From Glandiceps talaboti (lineage: Eukaryota; Hemichordata; Enteropneusta; Spengelidae), in contig NC_135553.1 of NCBI RefSeq assembly GCF_964340395.1, forward strand, positions 27,323,449-27,387,448: a stretch of DNA of 64,000 nucleotides, in the 5' to 3' direction. Positions 48,600 to 60,750 of this stretch are shown one piece after another. Within the stretch, counting starts at the first letter, position 1; each line of letters begins with the position of its first letter. The position numbers were made by a program, and so were the translations under genes. The notes below the pieces were generated by a model that worked only from the letters and a program-made list of their open reading frames with translations, did not search any database and was not told the origin of the DNA.

Positions 48600-50442
48600 A
48601 ATTAAATCTGTAAATCTGTCAATGCTGTACAGTCTCTGTACATGCATAAATTAAATCTCAATGCTGTACTCAGTCTGTACATGCATAAATTAAATCTGTC
48701 AATGCTGTACTCAGTCTCTGTACATGCATAAATTAAATCTGTCAATGCTGTACACAGTCTGTACATGCATAGATTAAATCTGTAAATCTGTACTCAGTCT
48801 CTGTACATGCATAAATTAAATCTGTCAATGCTGTACACAGTCTCTGTACATGCAGAAATTAAATCTGTCAATGCTGTACACAGTCTCTGTACATGCATAA
48901 ATTAAATCTGTCAATGCTGTACACAGTCTCTGTACATGCATAAATTAAATCTGTCAATACTGTACACAGTCTCTGTACATGCATAAATTAAATCTGTCAA
49001 TGCTGTACTCAGTCTCTGTACATGCATAAATTAAATCTGTCAATACTGTACACAGTCTCTGTACATGCAGAAATTAAATCTGTCAATGCTGTACACAGTC
49101 TCTGTACATGCATAAATTAAATCTGTCAATACTGTACACAGTCTCTGTACATGCATAAATTAAATCTGTCAATGCTGTACTCAGTCTCTGTACATGCATA
49201 AATTAAATCTGTCAATGCTGTACACAGTCTGTACATGCATAAATTAAATCTGTTAATGCTGTACTCAGTCTGTACATGCAGAAATTAAATCTGTCAATGC
49301 TGTACACAGTCTGTACATGCATAGATTAAATCTGTAAATCTGTACTCAGTCTCTGTACATGCATAAATTAAATCTGTAAATCTGTACTCAGTCTCTGTAC
49401 ATGCATAAATTAAATCTGCCAATGCTGTACTCAGTCTCTGTACATGCAGAAATTAAATCTCAATGCTGTACTCAGTCTCTGTACATGCATAAATTAAATC
49501 TGTAAATCTGTACTCAGTCTCTGTACATGCATAAATTAAATCTGTAAATCTGTACTCAGTCTCTGTACATGCATAAATTAAATCTGTAAATCTGTACTCA
49601 GTCTCTGTACATGCATAAATTAAATCTGTAAATCTGTACTCAGTCTCTGTACATGCATAAATTAAATCTGTAAATCTGTACTCAGTCTCTGTACATGCAT
49701 AAATTAAATCTGTAAATCTGTACTCAGTCTCTGTACATGCATAAATTAAATCTGTAAATCTGTACTCAGTCTCTGTACATGCATAAATTAAATCTGTAAA
49801 TCTGTACTCAGTCTCTGTACATGCATAAATTAAATCTGTAAATCTGTACTCAGTCTCTGTACATGCATAAATTAAATCTGTCAATGCTGTACTCAGTCTC
49901 TGTACATGCATAAATTAAATCTCAATGCTGTACTCAGTCTCTGTACATGCATAAATTAAATCTGTCAATGCTGTACCCAGTCTCCGTACATGCATAAATT
50001 AAATCTGCCAATGCTGTACTCAGTCTCTGTACATGCATAAATTAAATCTGCCAATGCTGTACTCAGTCTCTGTACATGCATAAATTAAATCTGTCAATGC
50101 TGTACTCAGTCTCTGTACATGCATAAATTAAATCTGTCAATGCTGTACTCAGTCTCTGTACATGCATAAATTAAATCTGTCAATGCTGTACTCAGTCTCT
50201 GTACATGCATAAATTAAATCTGTCAATGCTGTACTCAGTCTCTGTACATGCATAAATTAAATCTGTCAATGCTGTACTCAGTCTCTGTACATGCATAAAT
50301 TAAATCTGCCAATGCTGTACACAGTCTGTACATGCATAAATTAAATCTGTCAATGCTGTACTCAGTCTCTGTACATGCATAAATCTGTACTCAGTCTCTG
50401 TACATGCATAAATCTGTCACTGATGCAGTCTCTGTACATAGC
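48600..50442. repeat. 42/43-bp minisatellite (about 43 copies)
   Basis: Units run CTGTCAATGCTGTACTCAGT, CTCTGTACATGCATAAATTA, AAT. A 42-bp form (CTGTAAATCTGTACTC) is homogeneous between about 49490 and 49875 and leaves a 14-residue repeat open on the minus strand. Other variants are ACACAG/ACTCAG, AGAAATT/ATAAATT and loss of CT in CTCTG. Not a gene. Confidence 0.97.
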
Positions 50443-52451
50443 ATATCAGACATGCATGTCAATTCTTTTGTAACGTATGCAAATTTGACCCAATGTTGAT
50501 CATATTTGTAATTAAAAATTAATATGTACATGTACTGCTTAAGTCAAAAACTGTAAAACACAGACTCTTTTTATGACATTGACATTTGACTGTGACCTTG
50601 ACCTTCAAGATTATTTTTTAAATCAAGCAGATTTCACAAAACTGTAGTAGTATTTATTTGTTGCCAATTTCTTTAAAATCATGCTGCCATTCAGTCGAGC
50701 AGAACTAAAGTATTTAAGTGGAATGTGTCTTGGCGAAGTTCACTAAAGACTTGTCCACAATCGTCATTTACTTCTTAATCCTGGTCAGAAGTGGACCTTT
50801 TGGTTATATAGAGTTTTGTGGGCTGCTTTCCGTGACTTGCATTTCAGTACTTCAGTTCAGTAAACGCATGTGACAGAGGGTTGAAAATGTCAAGTCAGCA
50901 AGTATAATTTATCATGTTTTCAAATTCCATGGAATTAAATATGTAGGGATGTCACGGTCACCATAATGGGAATAAAAATCAAGTGACATATTAAGTTTTA
51001 ATGAGAATGGGTGGTTGTACATGGCACATTTTGTTGAAGTTTTAGTATATTTGTGAAACATAAAATTGGCTCTCTTTTATACCAAACTCACTTTTTGTCT
51101 ATGAATATTTTACAGAAAGCAGAGTTACCACAATATATACCATAATTATTAATTTCAAATTATTGAAATGTTGTCAAGTAATTGTTATGCTGGGATAGTG
51201 TACTAGTGTACCAAAATAGTGTTTTCAGAAAATTTTACATCGAGTCAATAGCAAGGGGAGAACAGTAGAAAATTGACAAAGTTCTGCCTACAACATGTAT
51301 ATGATTAAATGTATACTGTACTTTTAATGTTTTAGTGTCAGTGTTAATGTTAGGTGGTAAATGCATGCAAAGACTGTCTGAATCTTATCTTTAACTAGCT
51401 TTATACATTAGTCAACTTTTTAAAGAAGTTTTGCATTCAAATGTAGGTAAAGAAAACCAGAATTCGCCAGGTAATTTATACCACCAAAATTATGGTAGTT
51501 GATATTGAAATCTATGCAAATTTTGTCAGATGTCTGTCCTCTTGTCACTGACATTTGTGAACCATAGCAAAAACACAATAAGTGTAACTGCCAAACATAA
51601 TATACTGTACATGTATAATATACCTCATCTAATTACTATTTGCAAAAAATACTTAAAATTTTTAAAAAATTACTTTAAAAAATATATTCCCAATTTTTGA
51701 CCTGTGCTGATTTATTACTAAAGTTAGAATAAAGCAAGGGACAAATAAATTTGTATTCCTCTACATAAATTATTAAATATTTATTGCTATATATATAGTT
51801 AAACACATTTGCCTGAAAACATAATTTCTATGCATAAGTTGTTTTCCATCTGCAGCTCTAGCTGGAAGCCATTTTTTAAGAGCCTAAGAGTCATTAACAG
51901 TCATTCAAACAACTAAATCACAGGTTTAGGTTTGAATCTGTTCTTTATAAAAATCAATTCAGAGGATATTTTGACCCACAGGCTGTGAGTATTATTACTA
52001 TGTATTATTAAAAGATGAATAATTCACACTTTTCCAGTCATAAAATGTCTGACAAGAAAGCCTCATTAACCTGTGATACTTTTTAAAATATTATTATAAT
52101 ACCTAATATTTCCCCATAAATCAAATACCATCAGCTTGTATCAAATCTACTCTCTATTTTCTGGCTTTGTGTAATTTCTTTGTGTTTGCTTAAGATATTT
52201 TCAACATTGTTGCATGTTTAGATGCTCCTCCTGTTGTAATCGTTGATTTTGTATGTATGTTTATTTTGTCATCTGTGGTTTGGGTGAAGGAACCTGTTGT
52301 AATTGTGTTAGTCAGATTTCTATCTCTTAAATTTCACTATGTGTAGTGTTTTTTGTCAAAGTTTGGCCAATCCAAATAACAGAAGAGGAACTTTGGTAAA
52401 ACTTGCATAATTATAGAATTCTAAATGTAAACAAAAAACTAATATAATTTT
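50443..52451. other. Gene-free intronic DNA
   Basis: Near 50570-50640 a GACCTTGACCTTCAAG stretch recalls family B. Otherwise AT-rich with no recognised feature. Confidence 0.5.
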
Positions 52452-53598
52452 GATGGGTAATGCCATCCGTGATATGTAAATTAGGTCTAAAAATTCCAAA
52501 ATATTGAGTAGATTGGGTTGAAATTTGATGGGAACGTTCTTAGTGGTGGTAAGATTAAGAATTGTTCATAACACAATGATTCCATTAGTGATATGCAAAT
52601 TAGGTCTAAAAATGTGTCTTTTGGTCAAAAATCTATAATTCCAAGACTACCCAGCAGATTGGGCTGAAATTTGATAGGGATGCACCTAGGCATGTGTAGG
52701 TGAAACTGTGTGTTGACAATGTGATAATCCCATTAGTGATATGCAAATTAGGCCTAAAAATATCAATTTTGGGGTTTAAACTTGTTGGGGATGTTTATGG
52801 AAATGTTATTCTGTGGTTATTGTTGAAAACATTTTGACACAATTGGTCCTAGCAACCACGACCATACCCTTAGCAACCGGGAAATGACGATGCATATTAC
52901 AAACATCAGTAGGTAATATAAAGTGAATACAAATTTAAAAAATGCATGCAAAAATGCCTAGCAACAAGACCACGCCCACAACAACAGCTAAATGATGGTT
53001 TATATTGCAAAGATGAAAAATGAAAAGGGCAGGCAAGTTAAAAAAGATTCCAAAAATGTATGCAAATATACCTGGCAACAAGACCACACCCACAGTTAAA
53101 TACAGTTGTACTACAGTGTCAATGGCACTATTATTTACAATTATACAATAACAATAGGGATAGGTAGGCAATTGAATAAAATTGTTTTGAAATTTGTGTA
53201 AATGCCCTTCCCAACAAGATCACACCAATAGCAATAGGTAAACAATGCCTAGCAACAAGATCACGCCCATAGCAATAGGTAAACAATGCCTAGCAATAAG
53301 ATCACCACCATAGCAATAGGTAAACAATGACATATAATGCTAAAATAACACCGGTGACGGAAAGGTAACTGAATAAACGTTGCAAAATTGTATGTAGATA
53401 TGCCTAGCAACAAGACCACACCTATAGCAACGTTAAATAATGTTTTTTTTTTAATGCAGATATAACACCATGGATGGGTAGTCATGTGAATAAATCTTCA
53501 AAGAATGTATGCAAATATGTCTAGCAACAAGACCACATAATCATAATAGAATATTAAAGTTTGCACTCAACAGCTGTGCTACAATGCCATTGGTGCTT
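52452..53598 (+). mobile_element. Family A dispersed element, 5' truncated
   Basis: Starts within the first module group (CCGTGATATGTAAATTAGG), carries TTGGGCTGAAATTTGATAGG and TAGCAACAAGACCACGCCCA modules and ends with CTGTGCTACAATGCCATTGG, the family's usual 3' end. Extra short tandem units (AGGTAAACAATGCCTAGCAA) lie at 53226-53330. Confidence 0.75.
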
Positions 53599-53731
53599 TT
53601 ATTTTTAATTAATTAATTAATTCAAACAGACTTATATACTATTACTATCTTTTCTAGTTTAATGCAACAATTGTAAATGTTTACACATAAGGCAAGTGGC
53701 CAAAGTGCTGATCGATTTTTTTCTAATTTAC

Positions 53732-53898
53732 CAATTGGAAAATACAATGATAGCGGCTTTGAGGTTGGTTAGGTGTTTTCATTGGGACTAAAGCCATAAC
53801 ATAAATCATCATATTTTCAAGCAATGAAAAGATGACAGATACCCCTGTAGAAGTATTGAATCTGTCACTGTGATTATTTTGCATGGTACCCAAGCATT
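53732..53898 (-). CDS. Candidate internal exon, unrecognised
   Basis: On the minus strand a pyrimidine-rich acceptor (CACCTTTCATCTCTGCAG) is followed by 167 bp open in one frame, ending at a good donor (CAATTG then GTAAAT). The product includes CLGTMQNNHSDRFNTST and a hydrophobic stretch, VIFSLLENMMIYVMALVP, then PNQPQSRYHCIFQL. It could be part of a membrane protein. The exon starts after the first base of a codon and ends in phase 0. I do not recognise a family. It lies beyond the stop and poly(A) signals at 57.4 kb, so it would belong to another gene or be chance. Confidence 0.25.
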
Positions 53899-56071
53899 CT
53901 GCAGAGATGAAAGGTGACAGTGAGTTATATAACGTCAAGGCTGTGTCTATCTAGAGCTGTTTATGCAGAGACATGGTTTTTGCCTTGCAGTGGTATTATT
54001 TAACAAACCATGTTACTATTCAGGAGAAATGCTAGCTTACCTTTTCCCAGACTTACCCACCAGCGTGGAAGATTGGTGGTTTTATCCAGAATATTGAAAA
54101 GGGTTCAACATTTGGAACACACAGTTTCACAAAGAATATGATATTGATAGCAAATTTAGTCTCATCATTTCTAGTCACAAATCCAATTTTATATTTGTAC
54201 CATTCATTAAAAAAATGAAGAAGATAAATGTTAGACTGGCAATGGTTTTAAACAGACTTGTTAAAAGCACAAGACAATGAACATATTCCTTGCACAACAG
54301 ACTACTGATTTTAATTTTTAATGAGTCCTGAAGGTGTTGCTATGGCAACAGACATTGTGAAATATTGCTATGACGATGACATTTGCTTTTCATAATTTTC
54401 ATTCAGTAAATTCAGGAGTTGCCCTACCTGCTTTTACAAAAAAAAGATAACATAAAACAAACAATGACACAGATGTTCATCCAACCTGTGTGGGCTAGAA
54501 TACAGTTTCAAAATTATAGTTGTAAATGTCACATTATATATATGTACAGTTACATGTAATAATGCATTTAAATTACCTACCATGGTTATTATATATGTCT
54601 TATACTGTAACTTGACATACATTCAGTGTATGAGCTTAGACATATTTGCATGTTTTGTATTTTATGTGTACAATCATGATCAAATAATTTACATATGATA
54701 TTTTATAACAAGTTAATACATGTTATTTTTTGAAAGAAGGATGGGATGTGTTAGCATGATGGGGTATGGTTTTGACAGAAAGAATGCCAACAACATAAAA
54801 ATAAGCTTTCTATGAATTTTAATCGTTTTTGATAATTTTCCTGCTTTTACCATAATCCTCATCAAAATAATGATTTGCTGTCAAGCTATTGCAAGTCATT
54901 ATGTTTATTGAAATAGGTTCTTTACAAACCAAACCATTCATCTCAAATTTCGGGACTAGCTAGGAAAGAACTTGACTCCAGGTCTTGTAATGGCTTTGGT
55001 ATAGTGACAAGTAAGACCTATTTGTATACTGAGTTCTGACATTGGTGATTCAAAGTATATTGTTTTAAGGCATATCTGATAAGATATAGTTTGTACAGTA
55101 CAGTTACTGTATATGTCCTGGTCCTAAGTTTATTGTATTGAGGCATATCTGATAATAACATAGTAGAATATATATAATTGTCTGACTTGCTCTGACTACA
55201 TGTATACCAACATTCGTACCTAATGTTGACTGGCTTCATATAGCTGTATGTGGGATTCAGTTGATATTTTTCTACTAATTCATTTAATTTCACATCTAAT
55301 GAGATACAAACTGTATCTGTCTGGGTGAATGTATTATCGCTGTCTCAGACTACAATCTGTCACTACATTGTGTACAAGGACAAATCTCAGTATATTGTGA
55401 CATACAGGGATTGGAAATCCAAGTAAAGTATCTTGCCACAGAGGTAGAATATGCTTATTGTGTAATATTGTACTATGATGTATATTGCACTAAAGTGTGT
55501 TCATTGTACATCATTTTATCTCAATGTCATCAACATTAATGTTGTGGTGAGGACGAGGGTCTGCTGGTTGTGATGTGGGTTTGATGTCTTCTGATAGTGA
55601 CATCATAGGGGTGGGATGGGGTGGGGTCTACTGAGAGAGATTGGACCAAGGTGCATGCTGAGAGAGGTGTGCTTATGCTATCATGCAAAGGGATAGGGGT
55701 ATGCCTGTATAGATGTAGGATGTTTGAGGTTTGGTGTATTGATATAAGCATGTAGTTTGGTTTGCTAGAAATTGCTGACAATATATATACATGAGTACAA
55801 ATACTTTACACGAAATGGAAAAAAGCTTGACTCCCTAACACTATGAGACATACTCCTCCTCTCTAGGCCATCATTGTGTACATATTGTTTTAATTTTTAT
55901 TATCTCTTGGCAAAGCCTTATATTTTTGCTGTAACAGTTATCCTAAACATCCCTTGATAGTTTGCCCAGACCCAATAAAATGGTGGCTGTCAGAAGTCAC
56001 CATTACTGATATATGTATTCTTTGTAGTTTGTATTTCTTCTAAGGATATGCTTGAAATGACTAAAGCAATT
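53899..56071. other. Gene-free intronic DNA
   Basis: On the minus strand, about 54058-54232 is open for some 58 codons and ends near GTAAGT, but the acceptor is weak and the protein unconvincing. Nothing else recognised. Confidence 0.4.
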
Positions 56072-56121
56072 TTTAGCTCAACTGAACTGAGGTTCAGTAG
56101 TGCTATAGGGATCACCCGGTG

Positions 56122-56169
<48 letters not shown>

Positions 56170-57213
56170 CAACTTAAAGTCAAAAACTGCTGGACTGATT
56201 GCCATGATATTTTGTGGGTGCATTATGTAGTTGGGAAATTGTTCAAATCAAAATGTTCTTATCACCAGTTTGTGATTTGGGTAAAAAAACGTGGTTTTGG
56301 GGGAAAAAGCTAAAACTTAAAAAGTACTGGGCAGATTGGGTTGAAATATGGGTGAAACATTCTTCAGTGTGTTTACACTAAGAATTGTTCATGATATGAT
56401 GGTCCCATCAGTGATATGCAAATTAGAGCTAAATATGTGTCTTTTTGGTCAAAAATCAATAATTCCAAAACTACTGAGCAGATTGGGCTGAAATTTAATG
56501 GGAATGCATCTAGGGATGTATAGATGAAGAAATATTAAGGATACAATGCTGTCATGAGTGATATGCAAATTAGGTGTATAATGTTCATTTTTGGTCAAAA
56601 ATTATCTCACAAAGTACTTGGTCAGTGAGACTGAAACTTGTTGAGATATTTCTGAAACTGTTATTCTGCAGATTTTCTTCAAAACATTGTGACAAAATTG
56701 GCCCTAGCAACCATGACCATGCCCTTAGCAACAACCAAATGGCAGTATATTTTGCTTAAATAAGAACATATGGTAGGCAAGTGAGTAAATATTCAAAAAA
56801 TGTATGCAAGTATCCCTAGCAACCATGGCAACAGCCAAACCGTTTTGTATTTCACAAAGAGAACAACAGGGATTAAATAAACAATTGAAGAAACATTCAA
56901 AAAATATATGTAAATTTTCCTAGCAACAAGACCACGCCCATAGCAACAGCCAAATGATCACATATATTGCAAAGATAATATCAGGAATTCATACACAAGT
57001 GAACAAAAACATTAAAAATGTATGCAAATATATCTAAAAACATGACCATGCCCATAGCAACATCCAAATGATCGTGTATATTGCAAAGATAGCAACATGG
57101 TTGGATAGGCAACTGGATAATCATTCAGCAAATGAACACCTATTGTTAGCATGGACTAGCATATGGATAAACATTTCAAAAAATTGTACAGTTGTGCTAC
57201 AACGCCATTGGCA
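56072..57213 (+). mobile_element. Family A dispersed element, full length
   Basis: The most complete copy. It has a 5' hairpin (TTAGCTCAACTGAAC, then TTCAGTAGTGCTATAGG), a (TG)n tract at 56125-56167, TAAACAACTTAAAGTCAAAA, the first module series (CAGATTGGGCTGAAATTTAA, ATATGCAAATTAG), the second module series (CCCATAGCAACAGCCAAATG) and the 3' end AGTTGTGCTACAACGCCATT. No protein is encoded. Confidence 0.8.
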
Positions 57214-57445
57214 TTTTAACAATTCATATTTGATTATGATTGTTTATGGACCACTCTCGGTTAAGTAGTTATCACTGGTAACATCCAGGAAAGACATGCA
57301 TGATATGTACACAAATTTAAACATGATAAACATTATATCATCTCAAATAAAGCACATTGCTATATTTATACGTATTATAATAGTTGTAAGATCATTAGGC
57401 CATGCTGTCTGCTAACACTTAAGATTAGACATTTCATTTTGATGT

Positions 57446-57455
57446 TTTATTTATT
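57446..57455 (-). terminator. Overlapping poly(A) signals AATAAATAAA
   Basis: On the minus strand two overlapping AATAAA hexamers start 6 and 10 bases after the stop codon at 57461. They fit a terminal exon with a very short 3' UTR. Confidence 0.55.
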
Positions 57456-57460
57456 TTTCT

Positions 57461-57751
57461 TTAGAAACCTTGCATTTGGCAAGTGTTGTTGAGTATTAGG
57501 CATTGATTGTAATGATATCTCTTGTATGGATGAGTGAATTTGGTGTTGTTAGCAAGTCCCTCATTGAGACAGAAATGTGTGTCTGCATACAAAGATAGTT
57601 TAAAGCAACCATGAAGAATACACTGGGCTGCCAATGTTTCCACAGCAATGTTATCACCATTAATGTTATGCCAAGGAGTGTGAATAAATTTACCTTCCCA
57701 AGTTTGTGGTACTTGAAGAGTAGTTAATATGCCATTACATCTACTTTTAAC
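57461..57751 (-). CDS. Terminal exon of an unrecognised cysteine-rich, probably extracellular protein
   Basis: An acceptor (AACTTGCACACAG) is followed by 96 codons open in phase 0 and a TAA, with AATAAATAAA immediately after. The sequence looks like real protein: VKSRCNGILTTLQVPQTWEG, then KFIHTPWHNINGDNIAVETL, with six cysteines and two NNT glycosylation sequons, ending CQMQGF. I see no transmembrane segment. It pairs in strand, phase and character with the candidate exon at 62018-62221; joined they would span a 4.27 kb intron. I do not recognise the family. The role is unknown; secretion is inferred from cysteines and sequons. A transposon-derived gene cannot be excluded. Confidence 0.5.
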   Translation of the reverse strand, partial: VKSRCNGILTTLQVPQTWEGKFIHTPWHNINGDNIAVETLAAQCILHGCFKLSLYADTHFCLNEGLANNTKFTHPYKRYHYNQCLILNNTCQMQGF

Positions 57752-57959
57752 CTGTGTGCAAGTTTAGCCAGTTTTTAAGGAACTAATTAGTATTTTTAAC
57801 CTGAACAAAATAGTGACACTATTATGTTGATTCAAATTATCAAAGGAATCATTGTACGACTAGGTAGAAAAATCTTGTATTATTTCCAGGCATTAACATA
57901 AATTAAAAGATTATGTTTTGAACTGTTTGAAAAGTTACCATTGTAAAAGTTTGTGTATT

Positions 57960-58270
57960 TTAGTTCCCCTATTACAATGGGCTCTGTCTGTCTGTAATAT
58001 GTATGTCATTTCTCAGACTTGCAATGTCCCATTTCTTTCAAACCTTACACAAAAGTGACATCATATGGTACATGTGCATGTTTCTTTGTTTTGCCTCTAC
58101 ATATACAAATTTGACAGAATGGCAGCCATATTTTAGTTAAAAATCAATATTTACAACATAACTCAAAAACTGCAATACAGTGAGGTTCTATTCAAGTGTC
58201 TACACCCCTATTATCAGGTTCAAGCCTCGACCTTGAGTGTCAAAATTCAGCCATTTCTTGCTTATCACAC
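57960..58270 (+). repeat. Family B fragment
   Basis: Shares with 40471-41240 the order TTAGT/TAGTTCC-CAATGGGC, TTTCAAACCTTACACAAA, TTTGTTTTGCC, TATTCAAGTGTCTACACCCC and CTCGACCTTGAGTGTCAAA, with an AATGGCAGCCATATT word. Diverged and shorter. Confidence 0.5.
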
Positions 58271-59309
58271 ACACTTTATATCTATTTGTAACCAAGCGCT
58301 AACCCTTTCACCATCAATTCCCACTATTGAAGGAATGCCAAAGTTCATTCACCTACCTCGCCGTTAGGCCATTTAACGGTGGCTATTGCTGCAAGAAATT
58401 GCTGTCATAACTACATGCATATTAGCTATTTTATCTAGCCTGCCATTGTGAATGCATGACTGTCAGCACTTGTCTATGTATGATCCAAATGACGACAATC
58501 GTAATTTGAATGTTCATTTTTTGTTGACAATGTCGAATTTAAGCATGGCGGTAATAAACGGCTCTCGTAGCATCTTTTACGATATAAATTAAGGTACTGT
58601 CCAAAGAAATTTCCACTGAATTTGACTAGAAATGCATCGTGAATATATATTATTTGACCGTGGGAACAGTATAAGCATCAGATGTACTGCTAAAGAAGTA
58701 AACTCTGCCTGAACCCCGATGACAAATCTAATAGTTGCCTGAATGAAAGTCGGCAAATTACGCAATTTGTAGACAGTAGATAATGCCTATACTATTGTCT
58801 CGGGGTAATTTTAGCGATATAATAATTATTTTTGATGTATTTCTTTTTGATGCTGTTTGATAATGACTTGTATTCATACAAGCTCACAGTAGAAAGGTCA
58901 GTGAGGAGAAAATTATGCACGAGACGAGTGATTTTCTGATTGGGATTTTTATGTGCTAAATGTTTAAGTGATTGGTGACGTAAAATTCAAATATCAAGAT
59001 GGCTGAAGCAAATATTGTCTCCCAAACATTGTTTACAATGTAAAGGTAAATGAAGGTGGTGTTCGGAAAAACTTCTGTTCAATTTTGAGTAGGATTACCT
59101 TGTTTAACATAAGTAGATGGCTGAGTGAACTCGATGTAGTTTATGTATGGGTCAGATTTACCTCTATGTAAGTTCAAAGTTCCAATTCCAGTTTACTTTG
59201 ATTGCTATGTAAATGGCAAATTTAGTGCTCCTACATGATTTTCCACTGTTCTGTCAAACAATGAATTATATATTACACAAAGATAAGAAAGTCTTGGGAG
59301 GGCAAATTT
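58271..59309. other. Gene-free DNA between repeats
   Basis: More complex sequence but no supported exon. A short plus-strand ATG frame at 58998 ends after 14 codons. Confidence 0.45.
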
Positions 59310-60348
59310 CACTGCCGGTGTGGACCGATGGTGACTTTAGATATTTTTAGTGCATTTTTACTGCTGGTGTGGACTGATGGTGACTTTAGATATTTTTAGT
59401 ACATTTTTACTGCCGGTGTGGACCGATGGTGACTTTAGATATTTTTAGTACATTTTTACTGCCGGTGTGGACTGATGGTGACTTTAGATATTTTTAGTAC
59501 ATTTTTACTGCTGGTGTGGACTGATTATTATTATTAATCTTTATTTATTAATCTCGATAACTCCATAGGTTTTTAAACCTCTTTTCGTGGAGGTTGAGGT
59601 GACTGGTGATGGTGACTTTAGATATTTTTAGTACATTTTTACTGCTGGTGTGGACTGATGGTGACTTTAGATATTTTTAGTACATTTTTACTGCCGGTGT
59701 GGACTGATGGTGACTTTAGATATTTTTAGTACATTTTTACTGCTGGTGTGGACCGATGGGGACTTTAGATATTTTTAGTACATTTTTACTGCCGGTGTGG
59801 ACTGATGGTGACTTTAGATATTTTTAGTACATTTTTACTGCTGGTGTGGACTGATGGTGACTTTAGATATTTTTAGTACATTTTTACTGCCGATGTTGAC
59901 CGATGGTGACTTTAGATATTTTTAGTACATTTTTACTGCCGGTGTGGACTGATGGTGACTTTAGATATTTTTAGTACATTTTTACTGCTGGTGTGGACTG
60001 ATGGTGACTTTAGATATTTTTAGTACATTTTTACTGCCGGTGTGGACCGATGGTGACTTTAGATATTTTTAGTACATTTTTACTGCCGGTGTGGACTGAT
60101 GGTGACTTTAGATATTTTTAGTACATTTTTACTGCCGGTGTGGACCGATGGTGACTTTAGATATTTTTAGTACATTTTTACTGCCGGTGTGGACTGATGG
60201 TGACTTTAGATATTTTTAGTACATTTTTACTGCCGGTGTGGACCGATGGTGACTTTAGATATTTTTAGTACATTTTTACTGTTGGTGTGGACTGATGGTG
60301 ACTTTAGATATTTTTAGTACATTTTCACTGCTGGTGTGGACCGATGGT
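59310..60348. repeat. 49-bp minisatellite (about 20 copies)
   Basis: Units read ACTGCCGGTGTGGACTGATG, GTGACTTTAGATATTTTTAG, TACATTTTT, spaced 49 bp. Variants are GCCGG/GCTGG and GACTG/GACCG; the two vary independently between units. One unit is split by an insertion. Confidence 0.97.
59526..59606. mobile_element. Small insertion inside the 49-bp array
   Basis: About 80 bp of unrelated sequence (TATTATTATTAATCTTTATT, then TAATCTCGATAACTCC, GGTTTTTAAACC, GTGGAGGTTGAGGTGACTGG) interrupts one unit. TGAT occurs on both sides, a possible 3-4 bp target duplication. The class is unknown; it may be a 3' fragment of a SINE-like element. Confidence 0.45.
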
Positions 60349-60750
60349 TACATAATAATCGTGATTAGTGTGAAAATAACATTTTTTATCAAATTTTCGC
60401 TGATTTTTACCAAATGTTTGCGGATGTTGACAAGATATAAAACCCAGCATTTTGTAGTTTTGGTGGAACATGAATGTTGGTATTGTGAATTGTGTTTGTA
60501 ATGTAAATATTTTATTTGTGATATGTCAAACAAACAACACTTTTTTAACCAATATTTTATTATTTTAACCCAAATTTCAGTTGTGAATGTGAGATTTGAG
60601 TGTGTGTGTTTACAAATATGATGTAGAAAATTTATTTTTCAGTAAAATGATACCTAATTTTCAAAGATTGGGCAATTCTAAGTATTTTTATATTAATTTA
60701 TATTGCATAACACCCATTCTCACCTTTATGTTAATGAGGGGTATGAATGG

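Noticed and set aside
49453-49911. 152-codon minus frame with repeated YACTETEYRFTDLI
   Set aside because: Translation of the homogeneous 42-bp stretch of the 48.6-50.4 kb array.
54058-54232. Minus-strand stretch open for about 58 codons ending near GTAAGT
   Set aside because: Good donor but poor acceptor and an unconvincing, AT-driven protein sequence.
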